64,000 nt of DNA. Source: an uncultured Clostridia bacterium (GTDB taxonomy: Bacteria > Bacillota > Clostridia > Christensenellales > Borkfalkiaceae). The notes beneath the pieces were generated by a model that was not told where the DNA came from, ran no database searches, and saw only the letters and a list, made by a program, of their open reading frames with translations. The position numbers and the translations under genes were made by a program. The DNA lies in NCBI GenBank assembly GCA_944358655.1, contig CALVRO010000004.1, forward strand, positions 28,327-92,326, given 5' to 3'. Of the stretch, positions 25,215-35,400 are shown one piece after another (position 1 is the stretch's first letter; each line of letters begins with the position of its first letter).

Positions 25215-27830
25215 TCAAGCTATGAGCTCAAGCTCCCAGACCTTTTCGAGAGGTGACGAGTAGGGGTTGACCGCCGTGGTGAAGCCGGTGACCGTTTTGG
25301 GGTTGTAGGCATACAGTTCCTGCCTCTGATAGATGGGGCGCTCGACGGCGAGCTCGCTGACGAGTTCCATAGCGTCCTCGTAGAGTGCCCTTCTCGTCGT
25401 CTGGTCGGTTATCTCCCTGGCGTCGTCGATGATGCCGCTCAGTTGACGGATAATACCATACTCCGTGCTGTAGAGGGTGGTGTTTTCCTTTATCTCGCGG
25501 TAGCCCCACGCATATGTGGAGGAGGCCGTCGAGTTCATGTGGTAGACCTGATACATGTCGGGGTCGATGGTGGAGCCCCATGCCGCCGCCCACACTTCGA
25601 GCGAGCCGGTGGCCAGCTTGGTGAGCGCCTGCGAGTCGGCCCTTAAAGTAACCTTCCAGCCCAGACCGTTCAGAAGTTCTGCCGCGTTGATGAATACTGC
25701 ATAGCAGGGATGCTCGGTTATCGAGGCGCCGGCTACGGTGAAGGTTATCTCCAGCTCGGAATCGCCCGCCTTTACGCCAGCCGCGTTCATGTACTTCTGA
25801 ATGGTAGTCTTTGCGGCGGCGTCGGTAGTGTACCTCATGTAATCTTCGGGATTGGCCTTTTCGCTGCGCGTGATATCGTCGTTAGTCCAGCTTGAGAAGG
25901 GATACGCCCAGCTCGTCTTGGACATGGGCCAGTTGATGGTTATGCAGGTGCCCGTCTGATAGAAGCTTGTGGCGAGCGCCGGATTGAGAGCGGCCATTAT
26001 GGCCCTGCGCACGTTGATGTTGGGCACTTTGCCGGCGTTGATGCCTATGTAGCCGTAGCCGAGCTGCCACGAGGACATCGTAGCGGCGGTGCCTTCCTTC
26101 TCCATTGCAGTCAGCCTGTCGGCGTTTACCTTGGTGAATTGGGGAACGGCGTAGTCGAGCTCGCCGCTGGCAAGCTTATCGATGGCGTCCGACGAGCTGG
26201 TTATCTGCATGCGCAGCTTTTCGGTTTTGACTTCGAACATGAAGTTTTTGTTGGCCTTGTAGTAAACTACGTTGTTCGACCAGAAGCCGTTGGCTTCGGG
26301 GTTGTCCGAATTGTTGACGTCGGTGGCCATGTAGGGGCCCGCGCCGACGGGGATATTTACGTTGTCAAAGGACTGGATGACGTTGGCCTGGAAGTCGGAA
26401 TCGCCGAACGTGACGCCGAAGTTGTCGTTGGCAATGTCCACCTCGTCGCCGTTGCCGTAGATATGCACGGGCGCGACGGTGAAGCCGAAGTTGTAGATGG
26501 CCTTGGGGTCTACGCCGTTGATGGTTATCTGCAGTACGTCGTACTCGTCTGCGTTCTTGGGCGTGCCGTCCTCGTTGTGATCATGGGCGACCGCATAGGT
26601 GGTGCCCTCTATGGTTACTTCGGAGGTGTCGGTATCGTGGCCGAGAGATTTTACGCCCGAAATGCTCGGCACGTTGAGTTCGCCCTCGGTGACGTTCTGA
26701 TAGAGCAATACCGTGGTGGCGTCGGCGGCAAACCTTGTAAGCGTGGTGCCGGCCGTGCCGTAGACGGTGAGCAGCTGGTCGAAGCTGGCCAGCATCCTGT
26801 CCTCGTGGATGCGGGTCTGCGCCTCCTCTACCGTCTTATACTGGGAAGCAAGCGACTCGTTGTCGAAGCTCAATATCTTTTCAAGATTGTCCTGGCCCAA
26901 TATCTGCTCATATTTGGGGGTGATATATCCTTCATAGAGCAGGAACCTGAACACTTCGTTCTTATCGCCCTCTATTCTGGAGGCCCACTCCTTATAGGGT
27001 GCGGTGGTGGTGTCGTAGGACTCGTTGGCGGCTATGCGGTCGGCCTCGAGCTCCTCCTTGTAGGTTTCGCTGACGTAATCGTAGTCGGCCTTTATCTGCT
27101 TGCGCCAGTCGTCTATAGTCATCTTTTCCTGCTCGGCGTCGGTGGCTACGGCGTCCCTGTAGCCCGAGGAGATGTTTTCAACGCTCGTTATCTCGGTGTC
27201 GACATAATCGTCGAAATCCTCTTTGGTGACGTAGTACGAACTTTCGTTGAGTCCGCCGCCGGCCATGTAGAATATCCTTATGAGCTCCTGCCTGCGGGCG
27301 CGGGCAAGGGCGTTGGCGCGGGTGGAGATGCTCTCGGCCTGGCTGTCGCCGCTGCCCCTTATCTGCGTTCTGTAGTCCGAAAGGCCCTGGATATCAATGG
27401 AGTACATGGTGGACGAGCCCGTGTAGACGGGGTCGAGATACTCGTAGATATTGAACATTACGTCGTTCATCGTGAGGGGCACGCCGTCAGAGAACTTGAG
27501 GCCGTTTTTGATGACGAAGGTGTACACCGTCTGGCTGCCCTGTTCGTCGACGTCGAAGTCGAGGGCGACGGTGGCCTTGTCCTCGCCCGCCTCGGGCTGC
27601 CCTTGGCTGTCGGTGGAGAGCATGCCTATCTGCGTGAGGCCTACAACGTCCATATCCGTGCCCGAAGTGGCATAGAAGGGATTGAACAGACCGCTGAGGT
27701 CCTCGGTCATGATGACTATGCTGTCCTTTTTGGACGCGCCGTCCGCACAGGCGGCGAGGGGCAAGATGCTCACCCCCATTGCTCCGCACACCGTGAGGGC
27801 GATAGCGCGTATGAGCTTGCTACTTTTCAT
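25215..27830 (-). CDS. oppA: Oligopeptide ABC transporter substrate-binding lipoprotein, enlarged
   Basis: 871 residues, far longer than the usual ~550. Lipobox LPLAACAD (Cys28) anchors it outside. The SBP_bac_5 fold is seen at the N-terminus (FNPFYATSGTDMDVV...FSDGVPLTMNDVMFN) and C-terminus (INWPMSKTSWAYPF...DPDMYQVYH). Between them, roughly residues 150-400, is a charged helical insertion (ARARRQELIRIFY..., IDDWRKQIKADYDYV...) that could alter ligand size or partner contacts. It overlaps the upstream lipoprotein gene by 4 bp. Binds peptides for the OppBCDF importer. Confidence 0.9.
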   Translation of the reverse strand: MKSSKLIRAIALTVCGAMGVSILPLAACADGASKKDSIVIMTEDLSGLFNPFYATSGTDMDVVGLTQIGMLSTDSQGQPEAGEDKATVALDFDVDEQGSQTVYTFVIKNGLKFSDGVPLTMNDVMFNIYEYLDPVYTGSSTMYSIDIQGLSDYRTQIRGSGDSQAESISTRANALARARRQELIRIFYMAGGGLNESSYYVTKEDFDDYVDTEITSVENISSGYRDAVATDAEQEKMTIDDWRKQIKADYDYVSETYKEELEADRIAANESYDTTTAPYKEWASRIEGDKNEVFRFLLYEGYITPKYEQILGQDNLEKILSFDNESLASQYKTVEEAQTRIHEDRMLASFDQLLTVYGTAGTTLTRFAADATTVLLYQNVTEGELNVPSISGVKSLGHDTDTSEVTIEGTTYAVAHDHNEDGTPKNADEYDVLQITINGVDPKAIYNFGFTVAPVHIYGNGDEVDIANDNFGVTFGDSDFQANVIQSFDNVNIPVGAGPYMATDVNNSDNPEANGFWSNNVVYYKANKNFMFEVKTEKLRMQITSSSDAIDKLASGELDYAVPQFTKVNADRLTAMEKEGTAATMSSWQLGYGYIGINAGKVPNINVRRAIMAALNPALATSFYQTGTCITINWPMSKTSWAYPFSSWTNDDITRSEKANPEDYMRYTTDAAAKTTIQKYMNAAGVKAGDSELEITFTVAGASITEHPCYAVFINAAELLNGLGWKVTLRADSQALTKLATGSLEVWAAAWGSTIDPDMYQVYHMNSTASSTYAWGYREIKENTTLYSTEYGIIRQLSGIIDDAREITDQTTRRALYEDAMELVSELAVERPIYQRQELYAYNPKTVTGFTTAVNPYSSPLEKVWELELIA

Positions 27831-29437
27831 TTTGTTTCCTCCGGATGATTGATTATATACTCCTCTTGCTCCAACGAAGATTGAAGCGTTACAAACTTTG
27901 CCGTGACGTTGCCGTCGTCGTCGATATATACGGCGGGGCCGCCCGTCTCCTCGTCGATCTCGAAGGGATAGTCGTATTTGCCTTCGTAGTTTTCAACTCC
28001 GTAGACCATCAATGTTACGGCGTCGGCGGTGATGCCCGAAAGGTCGCCGTTGGCCACAAGGTTTATCTTATAGCCGTCGTCGTTCATGGGCGGAGTGATA
28101 TTGCCTATCCTGAACGCGGCTTCGGCAATGGTTATGCCCGAAACCTGCGCGCCCTCGGCTATCTGTCCCGAGAACAGGCCGAAGCGGGAATCGGTGACGC
28201 CGTAGCCGGTGTTTGCAAGATCGAAAGTTACGTTGACAAAGTCGATATCGGCTATCTCGGCGCCTGCGGCAACTTCGCCGAACAGGCCGCCCCTGGAGCC
28301 GCCCGCTCCGTAGACGATGCTTACGTTGCTTATGGTTATGCGCTCGCCCCCGGCGGGGACAAATCTGCCCGTGAACGTGTTGTTGCTGAGTGCCGCAGGC
28401 CACGTTACGGCCTCTTCGGTGCCCGACTTGAAGTCGAGATCGCCGAGTATTTCGTAATAGCCCGAGCTGTCGCCGTTGGCGGCGAGCTGTTCGGCGTTCT
28501 CTATCCTGTAGCGCGTGCCCTCGTCGAAGTCGACGTAGATATTCTGCACCCTGTTCTGCGCGGTGCCCGTGTCCTCGTTGAGCGCGCCCTCGTGAGCGAA
28601 AGTGCCCTCTATGGGCCGGGTGCGATCCTCGTCGGCGTATGCCGCCGCAAAGGTGTAGCCCGAGCGCGAGGGGAATACGAAGCCCGTGCTCATATCCGAG
28701 TAGATATAGTTGTAATTCATGGCGCCGCCCTGCCAGTCGGGCACGGCTATCTCGTTGAAATCGAGGTACCCTTCCGCCCCGGGCTGGCTTTCGGCGATGA
28801 AGTAGTCGAAACTGGTCGTGCCGTAGAGCACCCATTCGTCGCCGTCGGCATAGTAGTAGTCAAACTCGAAGTAGGGCACCCAGCAGGCGTACAGAGTGAG
28901 CTCTACGCGGCCCTCTTCGGGGTTGTAGACCACTCTGTCCTCTTCGAAGTCCCACCTGTCCGAATAGGTATAGGCGGGGAAACCTTCAACGCTTGTGCCG
29001 CTTTCGTCCAGATAATAATAGCCGCCGTCGCCGTCGCTTTCAAGCACATGGCCGTAGCCGTCGACGGGCTTGCCGTCCTTTAAGACGGGCTCCCTGCTCT
29101 TGTACCAGCCGTACAGCGAATAGTTCTGCATCGTAAGCGAAATATTGTCGCTCTCGCTGGCGCCCGAAGGGCGGCTCGGGTCGAGCGGGTCGAGGAGCTT
29201 GACCTCTATGTTGCCGTCGGCGTCGGGGGTGTAGCCGCCGTTATCGACGTCGTACATGTCGATTATCGCCGTCCCCTCCTTGGCAAGGAATGTGCCGCCG
29301 TTGGGGTCCCACCTTACGACAACTTCGCTGTTCTGGTAGTTACTGTCGTAAACAGTCTGCGGCGCGCAGGCCGCGGCGCCGGCGCACAGCGCGCCGAGGC
29401 CGAGCATGCACAACACAATTTTTAGCTTTTTTAACAT
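27827..29437 (-). CDS. Surface lipoprotein with InlB-like and GLUG-like regions
   Basis: 536 residues. Lipobox AGAAAC (Cys24). The N-terminal half resembles stretched InlB/Listeria-Bacteroides repeats (VVVRWDPNGGTF..., SLYGWYKS, LTLYACWVPYFEF). The C-terminal half has a beta-helix-like part with a GLUG-type unit (GGLFGEVAAGAEIADIDFVN). It is translationally coupled to the oligopeptide-binding protein, which suggests a joint role, perhaps presenting or binding substrate at the surface. No enzyme motif was seen. Confidence 0.8.
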   Translation of the reverse strand: MLKKLKIVLCMLGLGALCAGAAACAPQTVYDSNYQNSEVVVRWDPNGGTFLAKEGTAIIDMYDVDNGGYTPDADGNIEVKLLDPLDPSRPSGASESDNISLTMQNYSLYGWYKSREPVLKDGKPVDGYGHVLESDGDGGYYYLDESGTSVEGFPAYTYSDRWDFEEDRVVYNPEEGRVELTLYACWVPYFEFDYYYADGDEWVLYGTTSFDYFIAESQPGAEGYLDFNEIAVPDWQGGAMNYNYIYSDMSTGFVFPSRSGYTFAAAYADEDRTRPIEGTFAHEGALNEDTGTAQNRVQNIYVDFDEGTRYRIENAEQLAANGDSSGYYEILGDLDFKSGTEEAVTWPAALSNNTFTGRFVPAGGERITISNVSIVYGAGGSRGGLFGEVAAGAEIADIDFVNVTFDLANTGYGVTDSRFGLFSGQIAEGAQVSGITIAEAAFRIGNITPPMNDDGYKINLVANGDLSGITADAVTLMVYGVENYEGKYDYPFEIDEETGGPAVYIDDDGNVTAKFVTLQSSLEQEEYIINHPEETK

Positions 29438-29452
29438 ATCCGTTCTTCTTTT

Positions 29453-32400
29453 TTAAGCGTTGCGCTTGTTATTTTTTTTGAGCAGCACCACATAGACCAC
29501 AAGGCCTATAACCACGAGCAGCAGCGCTCCCGCTATAATGAGCCCGACCATATTGTCGGCGAAGAAGTTGCCTTCCTCGGGCTGAGGGGGCTCTTCGGGC
29601 TGAGGGGGATCGATGGTTCCGCCGCCCTCCTGGTTCTTGTAGTACTCTATCATCGACTCGGCGCTCTCAAGCAGGTCGATATTGGTGACGAGCGACTGCT
29701 GTTCGAGCGAAGTGATGGCGTCGTAAGCGGCGCGCACGGCGGCGACTTCCGCCTCGTCCTCGAGCGTTATCGCCGAGGTTTCGGGCAGCGCGGCTATCAT
29801 TGCAATTACCCGCAGCGTGGTCTCGTCGGCGGCAAGCGCGCCAAGGGCCTTTACTCCGAAGTACTGCGAGAAGATGAACGTGTCGTAGCCCTGACCGTTG
29901 GAGGGCATTACCATTACTATGGGCGCGTCGATATGGCCGATATGGTCGACAAAGTTGGCGCCGAAGTAGAAGTTGGTGTAGTTGGAGGTGACGTTCCACA
30001 TGTAGAAGTCGACAATGCCGAGGCCCTCTGCCGACGTGCCGCCGCTGAGCGCGACGTAGCCGGTGTAGGGAAGGTTGGTGTAGAGAAGGTAATCTTCGTC
30101 GTACCTCTCCTCGAGCACGGGGGCTTCGTAGCTTGTGAATATGACCGTTCCCAGCTGTCCGCAGCCGTAGAAGGCCTTGTCGCCTATGGCCCTGACGGTG
30201 GAAGCGATGGTCACGCTCTTTAAGGGCGCGCCCTCGAAGGCGTTGGCGGTTATCCTTACGGTGCCCTCCTCCACCGTGTAGTCGGTGGCGGGGTTGGCGG
30301 CGGGATAGCTGATGAGTTCGAGCCCGTTGGGGGTGCTTGCATACAGCACGCCGCCTATTACCTGCACGCTGTCGCTTACGGCGTAATCGCCGTTGAGCGC
30401 CGTGCCGAAGGTCTGGCCGTTGAAGGTCTGCTCCTCCTCCCTTGCAAAGGTCTGCACGGGGCAGCCCGCGAAGGGATTTTCGCCGAGCGATACGAGGCTG
30501 CCGGCGACGGTGACCGTGCCGCCCTCCTCAGTCCTTTCGGCGACAAGCACTACCTCCTCTACGGGCGACCATGCGAAGGCGAAGTCGCCTGCGGCCGTAA
30601 CGCCCGAGAGATCTATAGCTTTCAGAGCGCTGTACGCAAAGGCGTATGCGCCGACGGAATATACCGACGAGAGGTTTTTGACCTCGGAAAGAGCCGAGCA
30701 GCCGTAGAAGGCGCCCTCGCCTATTGCGGCGCCGACCGACTGCGCGTCGGCCGCCTTGAGCGTTACGCTGCCCAGCGCAGTGCCCGCAAAGGCGTACGCG
30801 CCCACCTCGGCCACGGCCGACAGATCGGCCGACCTGAGGGGAGTGCCCGCAAAGGCGTATTGTCCCACGGTGGCTATGTTGGCGGGAAGGTTGAGCTCGC
30901 CAAGGGCCGTCTCGGCGAACGCGTAAGCGGGAACATAGCTTACGTTGGCACCCAGAGTCATCGAAGTGAGGTTGCCGTTGTAGGCGAACATTCCCTCGCC
31001 GAGCGAAGTTGCCGAAGTGAGGTCTGCCGAAGCGACCTTAGGGGTGTATGTCCTGTAGATATCCTCTCCCGCGGCGGCCGTGCCGTCCTCGCCGACGATT
31101 ATCTCGAAGGCCTGCTGGATAACGTAGCCGCTTGCGGTGTTGGCCGTGGAGGAATAGTATATGTCCGCCAGCCTCGAGCCGGAGAAGGCGTAAGCGCCCA
31201 CGCCGACGGCCTTGGAGAGGTCGATATTTTCAAGCGCGATATCGTCGTAGAAGGCGTAAGCGCCTATTTCGGCGCCGCTGCCGAGCGCGACCGAGGTCAG
31301 TTTTGCGTTGCCCGCAAAGGCATACGCGCCCATCTGCACGCCGTCGCCTATCGTAAGCGAGGTCAGCGACGAGGTGATGTTGCCCTCGAAATCGTACTTG
31401 AGGTAGGTCATCGTGCCGCCCGCGGACGAATAAGTATAGGACTTATAATATGTATTGATGTAGGCGGCGAACACTTCGGGGCTCTCCTCGACGATGTCGG
31501 GGTTGGCCTCGTAGCTGTATATGCCGACGGGGCAGTAGAAGGCGCCCTCGCCGAGCACAACGTTGTCGCCGACGACGACCGTTTTAAGGGCTTTGCAGTA
31601 TGCAAAGGCGTATGCGCCGACGGCGGTGCCGTCCTCCACTTCCACCGACGTGAGAGCCGTTTCGGCAAAGGCGTAGCTGCCTATCGAGCCGACGTTGGAG
31701 AGATCGAAGTATTCGAGGGCCGTGCCCGCGAAGGCATAGTCGCCTATGGTTATCTTTTGTCCGTCGCCGCCGTCGGACAGCTGCACCTCGTAGAGGCTGG
31801 TGCAGTCGGCAAAGGCGTAGGCCTCTACCGTGACGGCCTTGGGAGCGACGACGCGGAATATTATGCCGTTGCCCGCGAACGCGCCCGCCGTGATGACGGT
31901 GGCGTCGGGAAGGGTGAGCGTGTTGCCGCTCTGTCCCCTGTAGTTGGGAGCGACGAGCACTACCGTGCCGCCGTCCGCGCTGTAGATGACGGCGCCATTC
32001 TCACCCGTCTTTAATGCGGTGTTGCCCGCGTCGACCTTGAAGGACGACACGGCGGTATCCGCAAAGGCGTACTCGCCGATGACGGCGACGTCGCGGCCTA
32101 TGGTGACGGTTGAAAGACCGGTGCAGCCCGCAAAGGCGTACGAGGGAATGACTGCGGCGTTGATATTTATGGTGCGCAGACGGGGGCAGTCGGCGAACAC
32201 ATAGGAGCCGAGCTTGAGCCTTGCCGCGCGGTAGTCGACGGACGAGAGGGCGGCGTTGTTCATGAACGCTCCCTCGCCGAGCGACTGGCAGGTGGCGGGA
32301 AGCTCGACAAAGGTGAGCTTGCCGTCGGCAAAGGCGTGGTTGCCTATTGCCGCCACCCTGTCTAAGGTCACGGAAGTGAGCGCCGTGCCGCGGAAGGCGT

Positions 32401-35400
32401 CGCTGTTTATGAACTGTATGTTGTCCTCGTCCGAGAAGGATATTTTGCTGAGCTTGCTGCAGCCCACAAAGGCGCCCATGCCTATCCTGTTGACCGTGGA
32501 GGGGAACACCACCTCTTCGAGCGCGGTGAGCCCCGCGAAGGCGTATTCCTCTATGTCGGTGACGCCCTCGGGAATGACTATCTTGGTTATGGTGTCCTCG
32601 CCGAGATATCCCTGCTTGAGGTGGTAGGGATCCTCGTCGTCGATGACGTCGCCCGCCTCAAGATCCTTTTCCACATATTCATATCCCGAGAAGGCGTAGG
32701 CGTATATGGTGGTTATGCCCCTATCGTCGGGGATGACGACTTCGCCGCCCAGACCCTTGTAGGACATGAGATATATGCTGTTTGTGGTGAAGGGATCCTT
32801 TACGGTGATATCGACCATGGCGGTGCTTATGGTCTCTTTTCCGTCGACGACGGCTATGAGCGTGATGGTTGCCGCGCCCTCGCCGACGGCCGTGACGACG
32901 CCGGTATCTTCATCGACGGTGGCCACGCGCACGTCGCTCGACTCAAATTTGCCCGTAGCGTCCGCCGAGTAGGCGTCGAGGGTATATTTGAGGGTGACGC
33001 TCTCCGAAGGGAACATGGAGAGGGTGTAGTTGCCGCCGAAGTCGTAGTCGCCGCCTGTCAGGCCTATCTCCCTCTCGTCGGAGGAGATGCTGTAGTAAGC
33101 CTTGTTTACGGTGTAGCCCGTCAGGGCAAACTTCTCCACGTCGGGCCTGTCGTAGTACATGTCGTCGCCTATGACGACCTCGATGGAGTCCTGCACCTTA
33201 GTGCCGTCGGCAGCCGTACCCGTGGCGGTTATCACCGCGCTCTGGCCCGTGGTGCCGTTGGCTATTATTGTCTGATTGACCACGTCGACGACCGAGGGAT
33301 CGCTGGACGTGAAATCTATCATCTTGACCCAGCTGTCCAAAGGATACCATTCGAGGACGACGTCCTCGGTCTGTATGCCCGATCCCGCCTGAACTTCGTT
33401 TATCTTATACGTTTGGTTGGGCGCGATGGTTATGGTGTCCTTTGCAAACGCAAGACCGAGTATCTCGTCGGGCAGCTCTATCTCGTAGTAGGCCGAATTC
33501 ATGGCGTAGTCGTAGACAATGGCGATGAACTTGTTGTTGCCGTACTCATATTCGACCTGACCGTCGGGGCCCTGAATGAGGCCGTCGGAGTTCTTTATCT
33601 GCTCAATGTAGTCGGTGAGCTCTATGGTGACCACCGAGGTGGAGTTGAACGAGGAATATATGGGAGTGAGATACTTGCCGAAGGTGCTCAAAGTAAAGCC
33701 CTCGGTCATCTCGCCGTTTTCGTCCTCGAACTCGCCCCACGTTATCTGCCCGGGCTGTACGGCCATGGCGTAGTGGTTGTCGTAAACGCTGAGGTCGGCG
33801 TAGTATTTAGTCTCCTTGGTAGTCCTGTCGTACTCCGTGCGGAAGGCGACGTCCGTGAGGGCGGGGGCCTCGAAGTCGACGTAGAGCGGGAACTCGAACA
33901 CGTTCCTCACGTTGTTCTGCTCGCCGTAGTCGCCGTAGTCTATGTACGCCTCCACCGTCACGGTGTAGCGGGTGTTGTTCTTGAGCTCGTGCTCTATCGA
34001 GCTGAACTCCACCTCTATGGGCGAATAGTATATGCTGCCGCCCGAAGAATAGGATTTGCGCTGGTTGTAGTTGGTGCGCGAGAACACGACTTCGCCCGTC
34101 GAATCCTCTACGATGCTTATATCCACCTGCTTGGCGTTCCTGAGCATGCCCGCCCACACGGAGGATATGCTGTTTACCGTCGAGCTTTCGCCGGTAAGCT
34201 GGTTGGATATGGATATCTTGTCCTTGTCCGCCGCTATCTGCGTGGACGAGGGATCCTGCTGGAAGTAGTAGCCGCCGAGCGTGACTATGTAGTCGCTGTA
34301 CAGGCCGCCTATTACCCTTGTGGCGTAGGCGTCGGCCATCAGCTTGTCCTCGGGGTCGATGCCGTCGTCTATCTCGTCGGCGTTGGTGTCGTAGTACTCC
34401 TCGTCGAATACGGGAGCCTCCGTCCAGTCGCCGTAGAAGGCCAGAAGGGGCACGCTCATGTCTACCTCGGTGCCCGACACGGGCTCTAAGGTGATGAAGC
34501 CTTCAACATACATGCCGTACTTGAAGGAGTCGTTGAGGTACTGCTTGTCCTCTTCGGACAGCGTCACCTTTACGCTGACCGTGGCCGAGCTGTGGCCGCT
34601 TACGGTGACCGTACTGCCGCTCTGCGTGCCGCCCGTGACGCCCGTCACCTCGGTGGCGGCGTCGAGAAGGTAGCCCTCCATCGATACGGTGGTGTCGCCG
34701 TGGCTTGTGTAGATTATGTCCTTGCCGTCCGTGCTGACGCCCTCGGTCTGGATGATGCTGCCTATATCGTAGGATACGGCAGAGCCCGTAATGTTGTTTA
34801 TGGTGAAGGACATCTCGTAGACGCCCTCTCTGTCCTTGTCGTCGCCGAGCTCTATCTTGGCCTTGTCCATGGGCTCGCCGCTGTCGCGCTCGTAGGTGGT
34901 TATGTACCCCGCCGAGTTTATGGCCTTGCTCATGTTGACGAGGCCGGCGCCCTGCTTTCTGACGGCGAAGGGCAGGCCGTTCTTGTTGTTGAGTATGTCG
35001 GCCGTGGACATCATCAGCTGATTGACTATGGCCGTGACCTTTACGGGATCGCCGCCATGGCCGAATGCCTCGGTGGCCTTGACGTAGTCGCGCACTATGG
35101 CCGTGGCGCCCGCCTGGTTGGGGGCGGCCATCGAGGTGCCGGACAGCCTGTCATAGCTCTGGCCGGGCACGGCGGAATATATCTCGCCGCCGTGGGAGGT
35201 TATCTCGGGCTTGATCCTGAGGTCGGAGGTGGGGCCCCACGACGAGAAGTCGGACATGAAGGGGCCTGCGAGCTGATCGCGGCTGACGAGCAGCTTGCCC
35301 GTCTCGTTCTCGGCCAGCTTTTCGCCGTCGGCCTGGGAGATCGAGCAGACCGCGCCCGATCCCTCGCCTATCGACATGGAGATGGTGCCCGAAACGTTGT

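Noticed and set aside
32621-34489. Long plus-strand frame (622 codons) opposite the subtilase
   Set aside because: Antisense shadow of a GC-rich coding frame; no ribosome site, no recognisable domain, and the minus-strand gene is certain. The same holds for plus frames at 34592-36541, 40345-41799, 54625-56277 and 58747-60456.
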